A stretch of DNA of 64,000 nt from an uncultured Campylobacterales bacterium (GCA_947494995.1 CANLWY010000007.1:117708-181707), one strand, 5' to 3'. Positions 1 to 8,841 are shown, counted from the first letter of the stretch. A program made the numbers and translations. Notes: generated by a model not told the origin, from the sequence alone.

Positions 1-208
1 TTGAAATTGTTGAGTTTGTTGGTTCAATTACAATATATAATTGAAATAGTGACCATAAAAGAGCGATAGTAGAGATAAGCCAAAACTCATAGTGTTGAGT
101 TCCAAAGACTCTTTGTCCTTCAAGCTCATTAAGAACCTTTTGAGATTCTTCAGCTTGTTCTTTTTCTAACTCTTTAAGGGTGTGGGGTTTTTCTTCGTAA
201 ATAGCCAT
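1..208 (-). CDS. TRAP transporter permease, TAXI type (N-terminal fragment)
   Basis: The first 69 codons of a gene that continues past the left edge. The product starts MAIYEEKPHTLKELEKE, a charged cytoplasmic stretch, followed from about residue 44 by a first hydrophobic segment (FWLISTIALLWSLFQLYIVI). A short charged N-terminus before the first helix is usual for fused DctQM-type permeases of TAXI TRAP transporters. The assignment rests mainly on position: it lies directly downstream of a TAXI solute-binding protein on the same strand, 109 bases away. The start is ATG at 208-206 with AGGAC 9 bases upstream. Only the N-terminus is visible, so the family call is an inference. Confidence 0.7.
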   Translation of the reverse strand, partial: MAIYEEKPHTLKELEKEQAEESQKVLNELEGQRVFGTQHYEFWLISTIALLWSLFQLYIVIEPTNSTIS

Positions 209-283
209 TATTAAAGTCCTTAAATTATTGAGTGATTTTATTATCTGTCATCTGCAAGAGTTTAAATGACACATAATAAAATA

Positions 284-308
284 TTCCAAAGGCAAAGAGC
301 CTTTGGAA
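284..308 (-). terminator. Intercistronic hairpin between TAXI binding protein and permease
   Basis: A perfect 10-bp inverted repeat, TTCCAAAGGC and GCCTTTGGAA, with a 5-base loop. It starts 10 bases after the binding-protein stop. In the minus-strand transcript it is followed by a U-rich but interrupted stretch. It could act as a partial terminator or a 3'-end stabiliser, giving more binding protein than permease. Confidence 0.55.
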
Positions 309-317
309 AAGATTGGA

Positions 318-1262
318 TTATAGTAATCCTGCTTCTTTGAAGTATTTTTTAGCACCTTCATGTTGAGGAGCACTTAAACCATCAAGTAGTGATTTTTTTG
401 TAATATTTGCATATGCTGGGTGTAACTTTTTAAAGGCATCAAAGTTTTCTAAGATGGCTTTAACTAAAGTATAAACAGCTTTGTCACTTACATCAGTAGA
501 AGTAACTAATACAGCTTTAACACCAAATGTTGGTACTGGTTTATCTACACCTTTGTATAGTCCTGCTGGTACATCTGCTTGTGCAAAATATGGATTAGCT
601 TTTACATATGCGTCAATTTTTTCACCCTTAATAGGAGTAATTTGAATATCAACAGAGTTAGAAGCATCTTTAATATTTGCAGTTGGATGTCCTACCATAT
701 AGAAGTAACCATCAATTTTGTTATCTCTTAATGCATCAGGAGCTTCTCCAGCTTTTAATACACCTGCAAAACTTAAGTCAGCTTTACTCATACCAAGAGC
801 TTTGAACATACCTAATGCAGTTGCCTCATTTCCAGATCCTGGGTTTCCTAAGTTAATTCTTTTACCTTTAATATCTGTAATTCCATTAATTCCTGCTTCT
901 TTTCTTGTAACAAGAGTGAATAATTCTGGATAAATTGCCATTACAGATCTTAATTTTTTAACTGGCTTACCTTCAAATTTCTTTTGACCATTAGAAGCTT
1001 GATATACAACATCAGATTGTGCAATACCAAAATCTAATTCACCATTTTTAATAGTGTTAATGTTATATACAGAACCACCAGTAGATTCTACAGAACATCT
1101 AATCTTAGTCTCTTTTTTATATTTATTAACAAGTCTACAAACAGCTCCACCTGTTGGGTAATACGTACCAGTTACACTCCCTGTACCGATTGTAATAAAC
1201 TCAGCAGCAAAAGCTGGAATAGTTAAAGCTGTAACTAATGCAGCACTAGCGATTTTTTTCAT
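318..1262 (-). CDS. TAXI family TRAP transporter solute-binding protein
   Basis: A 314-residue periplasmic binding protein of the TAXI (TRAP-associated extracytoplasmic immunogenic) family. Residues 1-19 form a signal peptide (MKKIASAALVTALTIPAFA). The mature protein opens with FITIGTGSVTGTYYPTGGAVCRLVN, the characteristic TAXI N-terminus with the GTGxxxGxYYPxG loop. Typical later elements are LGNPGSGNEATA and the GYFYMVGHPT ligand-pocket segment. It should capture a small organic acid or amino acid such as glutamate and deliver it to the permease encoded downstream; the ligand cannot be read from sequence. Start ATG at 1262 has AGGAG nearby. The family call is firm, the ligand unknown. Confidence 0.93.
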   Translation of the reverse strand: MKKIASAALVTALTIPAFAAEFITIGTGSVTGTYYPTGGAVCRLVNKYKKETKIRCSVESTGGSVYNINTIKNGELDFGIAQSDVVYQASNGQKKFEGKPVKKLRSVMAIYPELFTLVTRKEAGINGITDIKGKRINLGNPGSGNEATALGMFKALGMSKADLSFAGVLKAGEAPDALRDNKIDGYFYMVGHPTANIKDASNSVDIQITPIKGEKIDAYVKANPYFAQADVPAGLYKGVDKPVPTFGVKAVLVTSTDVSDKAVYTLVKAILENFDAFKKLHPAYANITKKSLLDGLSAPQHEGAKKYFKEAGLL

Positions 1263-1471
1263 ATGTTCTCCTTATAGGGTTAAAGTATAATTTAGAAAAA
1301 TCTAAACAGTATTTCATTGTATCAAAAAAAGTTACAATGTAAAATTAATGATTATTAGTGTATCAAAAATTACATAAAAGTTGTAAAAAAGTTACATATT
1401 TAAAACTTTTTATAATAATTGTTTAAGTTTTATAAGTCAAAAATCCTATAAAAAGGTGGTTATTATTGATA

Positions 1472-1498
1472 TTAGCACTTTTATAAACCTTTTGCTAA
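1472..1498. promoter_or_regulatory. Upstream CIRCE-like operator (degenerate)
   Basis: TTAGCACTT-N9-TTTTGCTAA compared with the CIRCE consensus TTAGCACTC-N9-GAGTGCTAA. The left half is 8/9 and the right half 6/9. It lies just upstream of the -35 box of the hrcA promoter, so HrcA bound here and at the downstream copy would bracket the promoter. Together with the promoter and second operator it fills the 324-base gap 1263-1586; the remainder of that gap is A+T-rich and shows nothing else. Confidence 0.65.
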
Positions 1499-1506
1499 AA
1501 AACAAC

Positions 1507-1535
1507 TTGACATTTACCCACTCATATAGTATAAT
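1507..1535 (+). promoter_or_regulatory. Consensus sigma-70 promoter of hrcA-grpE-dnaK
   Basis: TTGACA at 1507-1512 and TATAAT at 1530-1535 with a 17-bp spacer, a perfect match to the housekeeping consensus. Transcription would start near 1542, inside the downstream CIRCE element, which is the expected repressor position. Confidence 0.88.
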
Positions 1536-1539
1536 ATTT

Positions 1540-1566
1540 TTAGCAGTTTAAGATTTTAAGTGCTAA
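1540..1566. promoter_or_regulatory. CIRCE operator for HrcA
   Basis: TTAGCAGTT-N9-AAGTGCTAA, within one or two bases per half of the CIRCE consensus and with the canonical 9-base spacer. It overlaps the predicted transcription start and ends 20 bases before the hrcA start codon. HrcA is therefore expected to repress its own operon. Confidence 0.88.
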
Positions 1567-1586
1567 AAAAGTAAAAGTGATATGAA

Positions 1587-2378
1587 ATGAACGACAAAAA
1601 AGAGTTTTTATTACATTCAATTATTAAAGCTTATATTGAGCATTTAGAGCCTATAGGTTCTTCTCAATTAAAATCTATGTATGATATTACATACTCACCT
1701 GCAACTATTAGAGGCTATTTTAAGAAGTTAGGTGAAGAAGGTTTTTTAGCTCAAGAACATGTTAGTTCAGGAAGAACTCCCACTACAGAGGCTTTAAAAC
1801 AATATTGGACAAATAAGTTAAGTTTTAAACTTGAATATGTCGATGAAAAAGCAATTGCTTATCTTTCTTCAGATATTGGATTATCTGTATTTATACAGGA
1901 TCAAAAATCTGATATTTTAAAAGATATATTAAATGTAGAAAATAGATATATGATCTTAGAGTTTACTACATTTGCAATTACAGTAAAGTTTACTGATGCT
2001 TTATATAGATTTTTAAGTGATATGATTGGTTTGGAGTTAGTGCATATTGTAAATATCTCTAAGCAAGTTGGAGCTTTTGAAATTTATGAGCAAGTAAGTC
2101 AGCATCTTCAAAATAAAGACTTTCATATCTATAATACAAAAGAGTTTTTCTCTTTAGCACTAAGATATAACTTTGATGAAAATAGTATTAACTCTTTTCT
2201 AAAAGGTCAAGTATTAGACTCAATTGAAGAAGGTTTATATTTTGATAATATTGTTCCTGAAGGCTATATTGGTATTTGTCATAAATGTAAAGTTGGAAAT
2301 ACAGATACAAAAATGTTAGTTGTGGGTGAATTATCAAAAGATTACGAATATTTCTATAATAAAATAAGTATGATTTAG
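1587..2378 (+). CDS. hrcA: Heat-inducible transcription repressor HrcA
   Basis: A 263-residue HrcA, short compared with about 340 in Firmicutes but usual for Campylobacterota. The N-terminal winged helix (residues 1-75) contains EPIGSSQLKSMYDITYSPATIRGYFKKLGEEGFL followed by SSGRTPT, the hallmark HrcA segment. The rest is the GAF-like dimerisation region, with the inserted domain reduced. HrcA binds CIRCE and releases it when unfolded protein titrates GroE. It is the first gene of the operon with grpE (10-base gap) and dnaK. ATG at 1587 is chosen because an ATG at 1582 gives only two codons. Confidence 0.95.
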   Translation: MNDKKEFLLHSIIKAYIEHLEPIGSSQLKSMYDITYSPATIRGYFKKLGEEGFLAQEHVSSGRTPTTEALKQYWTNKLSFKLEYVDEKAIAYLSSDIGLSVFIQDQKSDILKDILNVENRYMILEFTTFAITVKFTDALYRFLSDMIGLELVHIVNISKQVGAFEIYEQVSQHLQNKDFHIYNTKEFFSLALRYNFDENSINSFLKGQVLDSIEEGLYFDNIVPEGYIGICHKCKVGNTDTKMLVVGELSKDYEYFYNKISMI

Positions 2379-2388
2379 GAGAATTACT

Positions 2389-2955
2389 TTGAGTGAAAAA
2401 CAAGAAGAATTAAATGAAGAAGTAGCACCGACTGAAGAAGTTCAAGCTGAAGAGTCAACGCAGACTCAAGAAGAACAAAAAGAGTTAAGTGCAGAAGATA
2501 AAATTGCAGAGCTTGAAGCCAAATTAAAAGAATCAGAAGATAAATATTTTAGAGTTCATGCAGATTTTGAAAATATCAAAAAGAGATTAGAAAAAGAGAA
2601 ATATCAAGCAATTGATTATGCATCTGAAAAGTTTGCAAAAGATTTACTGTCTCCAATTGATACTTTAGAGATGGCACTTGCAGCTGAAGAAGCAGCTGAT
2701 TTACCAGCAGAAGAGTTACTTGCAAAATTAAAAGAGGGTGTAGAATTAACAATTAAAAACTTCTATACAGCTTTTGAAAAGCATGATATTTCGATTATCG
2801 AAACAGATGGTGAGTTTGATCCAAACTTCCATGATGCGGTGATGCAAGTTGATAGCCCTAATCATGAAGCAGGACAGATTGTTTCTCAGCTTCAAAAAGG
2901 TTATAAATTTAAAGATAGGTTATTAAGAGCCTCAATGGTTTCTATTGCTAATTAA
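2389..2955 (+). CDS. grpE: Nucleotide exchange factor GrpE
   Basis: A 188-residue GrpE that releases ADP from DnaK in the cytoplasm. The N-terminal 40 residues are acidic and Glu/Gln-rich. They are followed by a long coiled coil (LEAKLKESEDKYFRVHADFENIKKR, about 43-68) and a C-terminal beta-wing domain with DPNFHDAVM near residue 145 and LLRASMVSIAN at the end. The start is TTG at 2389, with AGGAG at 2377-2381 overlapping the hrcA stop. It is co-transcribed with hrcA and dnaK under the CIRCE-controlled promoter. Confidence 0.97.
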   Translation: MSEKQEELNEEVAPTEEVQAEESTQTQEEQKELSAEDKIAELEAKLKESEDKYFRVHADFENIKKRLEKEKYQAIDYASEKFAKDLLSPIDTLEMALAAEEAADLPAEELLAKLKEGVELTIKNFYTAFEKHDISIIETDGEFDPNFHDAVMQVDSPNHEAGQIVSQLQKGYKFKDRLLRASMVSIAN

Positions 2956-3042
2956 TTTAGTTTAGAAAATTGACCGAAATGTCATAAAACTATTGAATTA
3001 AAATTTAAAAAGAAAATAATAAAAATTAAGAAGGATAATAAT

Positions 3043-4938
3043 ATGAGTAAAGTTATTGGTATTGACTTAGGTACAACAAACTCTTGTATGGCAGTTTACG
3101 AAGGTGGTGAAGCAAAAGTAATCCCTAACAAAGAAGGAAAAAACACTACTCCATCAATCGTTGCATTCACTGATAAAGGTGAAGTATTAGTTGGTGATCC
3201 AGCAAAAAGACAAGCAATTACAAACCCAGAGAAGACAATCTATTCTGTAAAAAGAATTATGGGTCTTATGATGGATGAAGAGAATGCTAAAGAAGCACAA
3301 TCTAAAGTAGGATATAAAATCGTTGATAGAAACGGTGCAGCTGCAGTAGAAATTGGAGACAAAGTTTATACTCCACAAGAGATTTCTGCAAAAATTTTAG
3401 GAAAATTAAAAGCTGACGCAGAAGAGTATTTAGGATCTCCTGTAACAGATGCAGTTATTACTGTTCCTGCATATTTTAACGATGCACAAAGAAAAGCAAC
3501 TCAAGAAGCTGGTACAATTGCTGGTTTAAATGTTTTAAGAATCATTAATGAGCCAACAGCTGCTTCATTAGCATATGGTTTAGATAAAAAAGGTGAAGAG
3601 AAAGTATTAGTATATGATTTAGGTGGTGGTACATTTGACGTTACTGTACTAGAAATTGGTGATGGAACATTTGAAGTACTTTCAACTGATGGTAATGCAT
3701 TCCTTGGTGGAGATGACTTCGATAATGCTATTATTGACTGGTTATCTCAAGAGTTTGAATCTGAAAATGGTTTTGACATTAAAAATGATAAGATGGCATT
3801 ACAAAGATTAAAAGATGCAGCTGAAAATGCTAAAAAAGAGCTTTCTTCTGCTGAATCTACAGAAATCAACTTACCATTTATCTCTATGGGTAACGCGGGT
3901 CCTGTTCACTTAGTTAAATCATTAACAAGAGCAAAATTTGAAGCAATGACTGAAGATTTAATTACTGAAACTTTAGATCACATCAAAGTGGCACTTAGAG
4001 ATGCTGGACTTGATAAAGGTGAAATTGAAGAAGTAATTATGGTTGGTGGATCTACAAGATTACCAAAAGCAAATGAAGTTGTAAGAGAATTCTTTGGAAA
4101 AGATTTAAATAAAGGTGTTAACCCTGATGAAGTTGTTGCTTCTGGTGCTGCTGTTCAAGCAGGTGTTTTAAGAGGTGATGTTAAAGATGTATTATTACTT
4201 GACGTTACTCCATTATCACTTGGAATTGAAACTTTAGGTGGTGTTGCAACTAAGTTAATTGAAAAGGGTACAACTATTCCTGTTAAGAAATCACAAGTTT
4301 TCTCAACAGCTGAAGATAATCAACCAGCAGTATCTATTCACGTAGTTCAAGGTGAAAGAGAGTTTGCTAAAGATAACAAAAATTTAGGTATGTTTGAATT
4401 ATCTGATATTCCTGCAGCTCCAAGAGGTGTTCCTCAAATTGAAGTAACATTTGATATTGATGCAAATGGTGTTTTAAATGTATCTGCTAAAGATAAAGGT
4501 ACTGGAAAAGAGAACAAAATTACTATTTCTGGTTCATCTGGATTATCTGATGATGAAATCGAAAAAATGGTAAATGAAGCGGAAGCAAATAAAGAAGCTG
4601 ATGAGAAGAAAAAAGAGTTAATTGATGTTAGAAATCAAGCTGATGCTCTACTTCACTCAACTAAAAAAACTTTAGAAGAGAATGAAGAAGCAGTATCTGC
4701 TGAAGAAAAAACTGCAATTATTGATGCAGCAGCAGAGCTTGAAGAAGTATTAAAAGATGAAAATGCTACAAAAGAGCAAATTGATGAAAAGGTTAAATCA
4801 TTAACTGAAAAATCTCACAAATTAGCGGAAGCTATGTATGCTAAAGAGCAACAAGGACAAGGTGGTGCACAAGGTGCTCAACCAAATCAAAAAGCAAAAA
4901 AAGACGATGACGATGTTATCGATGCTGAAGTAGAGTAA
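3043..4938 (+). CDS. dnaK: Molecular chaperone DnaK (Hsp70)
   Basis: A 631-residue full-length Hsp70. The ATPase domain (1 to about 380) begins [19 protein letters not shown] and has the second phosphate loop [18 protein letters not shown] and the adenosine motif VGGSTRLPK. The interdomain linker is [16 protein letters not shown]. The substrate domain and helical lid end in the acidic tail [11 protein letters not shown], which is typical of proteobacterial DnaK. It follows grpE after 87 bases without an obvious separate promoter. DnaJ is not in the window. Confidence 0.99.
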   Translation: MSKVIGIDLGTTNSCMAVYEGGEAKVIPNKEGKNTTPSIVAFTDKGEVLVGDPAKRQAITNPEKTIYSVKRIMGLMMDEENAKEAQSKVGYKIVDRNGAAAVEIGDKVYTPQEISAKILGKLKADAEEYLGSPVTDAVITVPAYFNDAQRKATQEAGTIAGLNVLRIINEPTAASLAYGLDKKGEEKVLVYDLGGGTFDVTVLEIGDGTFEVLSTDGNAFLGGDDFDNAIIDWLSQEFESENGFDIKNDKMALQRLKDAAENAKKELSSAESTEINLPFISMGNAGPVHLVKSLTRAKFEAMTEDLITETLDHIKVALRDAGLDKGEIEEVIMVGGSTRLPKANEVVREFFGKDLNKGVNPDEVVASGAAVQAGVLRGDVKDVLLLDVTPLSLGIETLGGVATKLIEKGTTIPVKKSQVFSTAEDNQPAVSIHVVQGEREFAKDNKNLGMFELSDIPAAPRGVPQIEVTFDIDANGVLNVSAKDKGTGKENKITISGSSGLSDDEIEKMVNEAEANKEADEKKKELIDVRNQADALLHSTKKTLEENEEAVSAEEKTAIIDAAAELEEVLKDENATKEQIDEKVKSLTEKSHKLAEAMYAKEQQGQGGAQGAQPNQKAKKDDDDVIDAEVE

Positions 4939-4949
4939 AACTCTGCTTC

Positions 4950-5231
4950 ATGCAAACTCTAATTTTTTTACTTTTAGCTTTTTTAATAGCTATTTTTTCA
5001 GTACTACTATATTATAAAAACAAACATTCAAGAGTTGATAAATTAAATCAAGGGGAGTGTCCTACTTGTGGAGAGAAAACGAAAACTTTCTATGATGAGA
5101 ATACAAAAACTACGTTTAGACAAGAAGTGATTTCTGCAAAAGTTTTAAAAGGTGGTGGATGTTCAGGAGTAAATGATATAGAGTATAGATGTAAAGCTTG
5201 TGGACTAAAAGAGGTTTACTCTCAAGCCTAA
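4950..5231 (+). CDS. Small membrane-anchored zinc-ribbon protein
   Basis: A 93-residue protein of unknown function. Residues 2-23 form one transmembrane helix (MQTLIFLLLAFLIAIFSVLLYY). The rest carries two cysteine pairs, CPTCG at about 37-41 and CKACG near residue 83, spaced like a zinc ribbon. A further Cys lies in GGGCSGVND. It starts 11 bases after the dnaK stop with no clear ribosome-binding site, so translation may be coupled to dnaK. It is probably a conserved Campylobacterota hypothetical protein; any link to heat shock is only positional. Confidence 0.75.
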   Translation: MQTLIFLLLAFLIAIFSVLLYYKNKHSRVDKLNQGECPTCGEKTKTFYDENTKTTFRQEVISAKVLKGGGCSGVNDIEYRCKACGLKEVYSQA

Positions 5232-5291
5232 TTTAATTTCTATTAATCTTTTAATGATAGAATTCCTAAAAAATTTAATTTGGGATTTTAT

Positions 5292-6392
5292 ATGAAAATA
5301 CTAATTACATCAACAATATTTTTAATTTTTATTCTTACAGGTTGTTCTCAAAAAGAGCCAATAAAACTTGAAACATTACCAAATATATCAAAAGCAAAAG
5401 TAAAAAAGGTTACTTTAGAAGAGGTTGATGGTTTTTATGAGGATGATTTGAATTTAGCTTTTAATACTTTCAAAAAAGATTGTAAAAGAGCAAAGAGATT
5501 TGAACTTTTTAAAAATGTTTGTCAAAAAGCAGATACTGTTTTAAATGCTTCACAGTTCTTTAGTGAAAATTTTACAGCTTACGAACTTCATAATACAAAT
5601 GGAACTAATACAGGTGTTATAACAGGTTATTATGAGCCTTTACTAAATGGAAGTAGAACAAAATCAGAAAAATATAAATACCCAATTTACAAAACTCCAA
5701 AAGATATGGTAATTATAGATTTAAGTGCTGCATATCCAGAACTTAAAAAGTATAGATTAAGAGGAAAACTTGTTGATGGGAAAATCATTGCATATGATGA
5801 TAGAAAAGCTTTAACTAAAAGAGATGATTTAGAGCCTATAGTTTATGTTGATGATGAAATTGATCTTTTCTTTCTTCAAATTCAAGGTTCAGGAAAAGTA
5901 AAACTAGACACTGGTGAAACAATAAATGTAGGCTATGCAAATCAAAATGGGCATAAATACAAAGGAATAGGAAAGCTTCTTTTAAAAGAGGGTGTTTTAA
6001 AAGGTTACGGTGCTTCAATGCAAGGAATAAAAGCTTATTTAGTTGATAATCCTCAAAGAATACAAGAAGTTTTTAACAAAAATAGAAGTTATATTTTCTT
6101 TACAGAAAGAAAAGCTACTGCCACAGGAGCATTAGGAACAGAGTTAACTGCTGGAAGAAATTTAGCAGTTGATAGAAGATATGTTCCTTTAGGAATGCCA
6201 GTATTTATAAATACAAAAAATTCAGTTACAAAAGAGAACATTAATAGGCTTATGGTTGCAGCAGATGTAGGTGGAGCAATTAAAGGTGAAATAAGAGCAG
6301 ACTTTTTTTATGGAAGTGGAGAAAAAGCAGCTTTATATGCAGGTGGTATGAAAGAAGCTGGAAAGCTTACAATCTTGGTACCTAATAAGTAG
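5292..6392 (+). CDS. mltA: Membrane-bound lytic murein transglycosylase A
   Basis: A 366-residue lipoprotein transglycosylase that cleaves glycan strands of peptidoglycan to 1,6-anhydromuramyl products, probably on the inner face of the outer membrane. A lipoprotein signal (ILTGC, Cys at about 18) is followed by the MltA barrel domain with GVITGYYEPLLNGSR at about 105-120. The C-terminal 3D domain contains TGALGTELTAGRNLAVDRRYVPLG and the final catalytic Asp in MVAADVGGAIKGEIRADFFYGSG. ATG at 5292 is preferred over an in-frame TTG at 5280 because it gives a normal signal peptide. It stands alone after the zinc-ribbon gene. Confidence 0.95.
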   Translation: MKILITSTIFLIFILTGCSQKEPIKLETLPNISKAKVKKVTLEEVDGFYEDDLNLAFNTFKKDCKRAKRFELFKNVCQKADTVLNASQFFSENFTAYELHNTNGTNTGVITGYYEPLLNGSRTKSEKYKYPIYKTPKDMVIIDLSAAYPELKKYRLRGKLVDGKIIAYDDRKALTKRDDLEPIVYVDDEIDLFFLQIQGSGKVKLDTGETINVGYANQNGHKYKGIGKLLLKEGVLKGYGASMQGIKAYLVDNPQRIQEVFNKNRSYIFFTERKATATGALGTELTAGRNLAVDRRYVPLGMPVFINTKNSVTKENINRLMVAADVGGAIKGEIRADFFYGSGEKAALYAGGMKEAGKLTILVPNK

Positions 6393-6411
6393 AAAGATAA
6401 TAAGCTTTAGA

Positions 6412-6437
6412 AGACTATTTCAAAAGTGAAATAGTCT
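6412..6437. terminator. Hairpin between convergent genes
   Basis: A perfect 11-bp inverted repeat, AGACTATTTCA and TGAAATAGTCT, with a 4-base loop, between mltA on plus and the Cys-rich gene on minus. No strong T tract follows on either side, so termination is plausible but not certain. Confidence 0.5.
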
Positions 6438-6675
6438 AGCTACAGCATCCTGTTCCACAACATGATGAAGCTTCTTGTGGTCTAAAAGAGATTACAAAGT
6501 TTTCTTCTTTTTCAACTAATTGAAATTCATGTTTCATACAGAATTCTTGGTTCATGTGATTTTTCATTTGGATTGCTTTTGATAATGCTTCATCTTTTGA
6601 GTTAATCTCAAGATTCGCTTTTAAATCAGATCTTTTAAAACAACCGCATTGATTTTCTACAATAATTTTATGCAT
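6436..6675 (-). CDS. Small cysteine-rich hypothetical protein
   Basis: A 79-residue cytoplasmic protein I do not recognise. Its N-terminus has NQCGCFKRSDL (Cys 10 and 12), a single FCM Cys lies in the middle, and it ends SSCCGTGCCS, giving four Cys in the last eight residues. The middle is helical and charged, and there is no signal peptide. The Cys clusters at both ends suggest metal or Fe-S binding, or a thiol role. It is a single gene reading away from psd. Confidence 0.7.
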   Translation of the reverse strand: MHKIIVENQCGCFKRSDLKANLEINSKDEALSKAIQMKNHMNQEFCMKHEFQLVEKEENFVISFRPQEASSCCGTGCCS

Positions 6676-6830
6676 TTGATTTATACCCTTTTCTTATATT
6701 TGTAATTTTTGGAAGAGTATCAAAAAACTATTTAAATAAACTTATAATTAAAACTTTAGTTTGAGAATTTTAAAATTGAAGAAAGATTTAGATAAAATCA
6801 GAAGTTTTATTATCTTATATAAGGAAGAAA

Positions 6831-7643
6831 ATGCATATTACAAATATCATTTCACAATATTTTGGCTCATTTGCTAAGACACAATTCCCTTCATTTATTC
6901 AAAGAGTTATAAATGGTGGTTATGTTAAATTCTTAGGTTTAAATATGAGTGAGTTTAAACAAGCTAAATTCTATAAGTCATTAAATGATCTTTTTACAAG
7001 AGAGTTAGTGATTGAAAGAGCTATAGATAAGGATGAAAATAGTTTTATTTCACCAACAGATAGTTTTATTACTCAAAGTGGTAAATTAGAAAAAGATTTA
7101 CTTTTACAAATAAAAGGAATGGAATACTCTGTTGAAGAGATGTTAACTTACCATTGTGCAAAGAGTTTTGAAAAAGTAAACAATGGTGAATATATGAATT
7201 TTTATTTATCACCAAAAGATTATCACAGGTATCACGCTCCTGTAGATTTTAAGGTAGAAAGATTAATTCATGTTCCAGGGAAACTTTATCCAGTTAATTT
7301 AAAATATTTAAATAAACAAATAGACCTTTTTATTGAAAATGAAAGAGTTATTTTAGAGTGTACTCATAATGAGAAACTATTTTATATGGTTTTTGTAGGT
7401 GCACTTAATGTTGGACAAATGGTATTTACTTTTGAACCAAAAGTTGAGACAAATACTGAAGTAAGAGATATTCAGATTTATGAATATGATGACTTAGAAG
7501 TTAAAAAAGGTGATTGTTTAGGATACTTTAAAATGGGATCAACAGTAGTAATGGTTTGGGAAGAGAACTTTGTAGAGTTAGAAAATTTAACGGATCAATC
7601 AGTTAGATTTGGACAATCTATCGCAAAAAAATTGATTTCTTAA
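6831..7643 (+). CDS. psd: Phosphatidylserine decarboxylase proenzyme
   Basis: A 270-residue proenzyme that makes phosphatidylethanolamine from phosphatidylserine at the inner membrane. Family marks in order are DLFTRELV (about residue 58), the SPTDSFITQSG strand, FYLSPKDYHRYHAPVD with the conserved His residues (about 125-140), VGALNVGQM, and the self-cleavage motif FKMGSTVVM near residue 230. Ser in GST becomes the N-terminal pyruvoyl of the small chain. The first residue of the usual LGST is Met here, a mild variation. ATG at 6831 has AAGGA 5 bases upstream. pssA is not in the window. Confidence 0.95.
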   Translation: MHITNIISQYFGSFAKTQFPSFIQRVINGGYVKFLGLNMSEFKQAKFYKSLNDLFTRELVIERAIDKDENSFISPTDSFITQSGKLEKDLLLQIKGMEYSVEEMLTYHCAKSFEKVNNGEYMNFYLSPKDYHRYHAPVDFKVERLIHVPGKLYPVNLKYLNKQIDLFIENERVILECTHNEKLFYMVFVGALNVGQMVFTFEPKVETNTEVRDIQIYEYDDLEVKKGDCLGYFKMGSTVVMVWEENFVELENLTDQSVRFGQSIAKKLIS

Positions 7644-7722
7644 GAGGTATTAGTCTCTCAAATTTAAGCTATCAAAAGTTTATTTTTGTAAAATAAAAAA
7701 ATTATAAATAAAAGGATTATAT

Positions 7723-7950
7723 ATGGCAACAACAGAACTAGGAAAGCTTCCTTTAGCTGGAACAAAAAAAGGTGTTATCTCTGTTTCTAATGTATCAGAG
7801 CCTTATGGACAAGGAACACCTGATATTGTTAGTATTGGTATTTCATTAAATGGTAAAGATATTGAATGGAAATCTCATATCCCATATGAGAATCTAGATG
7901 ATGTAATTGCTATCTTACAAGAAGCAAGTGCAAAGAAAAAAGCGGAGTAA
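7723..7950 (+). CDS. Conserved hypothetical 75-residue protein
   Basis: A small soluble protein (MATTELGKLPLAGTKKGVISVSNVSEPYG) with no signal peptide, cysteines or recognised motif. Secondary structure looks like beta strands followed by one C-terminal helix (ENLDDVIAILQEASAKKK). It has a good ribosome-binding site (AAGGA 6 bases before ATG) and ends at a small terminator. Function unknown. Confidence 0.75.
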   Translation: MATTELGKLPLAGTKKGVISVSNVSEPYGQGTPDIVSIGISLNGKDIEWKSHIPYENLDDVIAILQEASAKKKAE

Positions 7951-7963
7951 GCTCCTCTTTTTT
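7944..7963 (+). terminator. Short rho-independent terminator
   Basis: GGAG-TAAG-CTCC hairpin overlapping the stop codon, followed by TCTTTTTT. The stem is short but the T tract is good. It separates the plus-strand gene from the convergent rhodanese gene. Confidence 0.55.
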
Positions 7964-8320
7964 CTATTCAAAAAACACGTCTCGTCCTTCATCTGTCCAA
8001 GCAGCCATTCCTCCTGCAAGATGAGTTACATTTGTATATCCATGTTCTGAAATAAGATATTCTCCTAAAACTCTTGTTCTATTTGCATGGGCACAAATAA
8101 GTACAAAGGTTTGGTCTTTAGATCTAACTAATTTTTGAAAGTCATTCATCCATGTTGGAACATCAGCATTTCCAAAAGAATCAAAAAAAGTCATTTTATA
8201 AGCATTTTTCACAACACCTGTATAATCCCACTCTTCAGGTCTTCTAATATCAATCATAATGACATTATCATTAATCATATATTCGACGCTTTTAGTAGGT
8301 AAGTCAATTAGTGTATTCAT
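7964..8320 (-). CDS. Rhodanese-like domain protein
   Basis: A 118-residue single rhodanese domain. The conserved entry DIRRPEEWDYTGVVKNAYKM is at about 24-44. The active-site loop is CAHANRTR near residue 77, with the sulfur-accepting Cys and closing Arg kept. The usual Gly at loop position 4 is Ala, so substrate handling may differ from classic CxxGxR enzymes. The C-terminal GGMAAWTDEGRD is typical. No signal peptide, so cytoplasmic. It probably transfers sulfane sulfur; the acceptor is unknown. Confidence 0.9.
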   Translation of the reverse strand: MNTLIDLPTKSVEYMINDNVIMIDIRRPEEWDYTGVVKNAYKMTFFDSFGNADVPTWMNDFQKLVRSKDQTFVLICAHANRTRVLGEYLISEHGYTNVTHLAGGMAAWTDEGRDVFFE

Positions 8321-8402
8321 TAGTAACCTTTATAGTAAAAAGAAAAGATTTTATCAAAAAAACTTTAATTTTTTTATAATTTTTTATTATAATTCTTAGT
8401 TC

Positions 8403-8437
8403 AAGATTTCTTATAAGATATTAGTACACGAAATCTT
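8403..8437. promoter_or_regulatory. Inverted repeat upstream of the thioredoxin-dsbD pair
   Basis: AAGATTTC at 8403-8410 and GAAATCTT at 8430-8437, perfect 8-bp arms 19 bases apart. It lies 38 bases before the thioredoxin start, between divergent genes. It could be an operator or an mRNA leader structure. Confidence 0.35.
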
Positions 8438-8475
8438 TACATTAGTTGATTATAATATAAAAAATTAAAAGGTAT

Positions 8476-8841
8476 ATGATGAAAAAAATATTTATTGTTT
8501 TTCTATTTAGTTTTACTTCGTTATTCGCATTTGAGCATTTAACCTCTCAAAACTTTGAAAATAAATTAAAAGGGAAAAATGTAATAGTAGACTTTTATGC
8601 AGTATGGTGTCCCCCTTGTAAAATTTTAGCAAAGAATTTGATAGATTTTGATAAGCTTAAACCTTCAAATGTAACTATATATAAAGTAGATATAGATGAT
8701 TATAAAGATTTAGCAAGAAAAAATAATATTAGAGCATTGCCTACTTTGGTCTATTTTAAAGATGGTGAAATGCTTGCAAAAGAAGTGGGAATAAAAAATG
8801 TTTCTCAATTAACTAATAGTGTAAATAAATATTTCAAGTAA
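8476..8841 (+). CDS. Periplasmic thioredoxin-fold protein
   Basis: A 121-residue exported thioredoxin. A signal peptide (MMKKIFIVFLFSFTSLFAF, 1-19) is followed by a full thioredoxin fold with active site AVWCPPCK at about 45-52 and the cis-Pro loop RALPTLVYF. The CPPC centre suits a periplasmic reductant. It starts 12 bases before dsbD in the same direction, so it is probably a substrate of the DsbD electron relay, delivering reducing power to periplasmic disulfides. Either ATG at 8476 or 8479 could be used. Confidence 0.92.
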   Translation: MMKKIFIVFLFSFTSLFAFEHLTSQNFENKLKGKNVIVDFYAVWCPPCKILAKNLIDFDKLKPSNVTIYKVDIDDYKDLARKNNIRALPTLVYFKDGEMLAKEVGIKNVSQLTNSVNKYFK

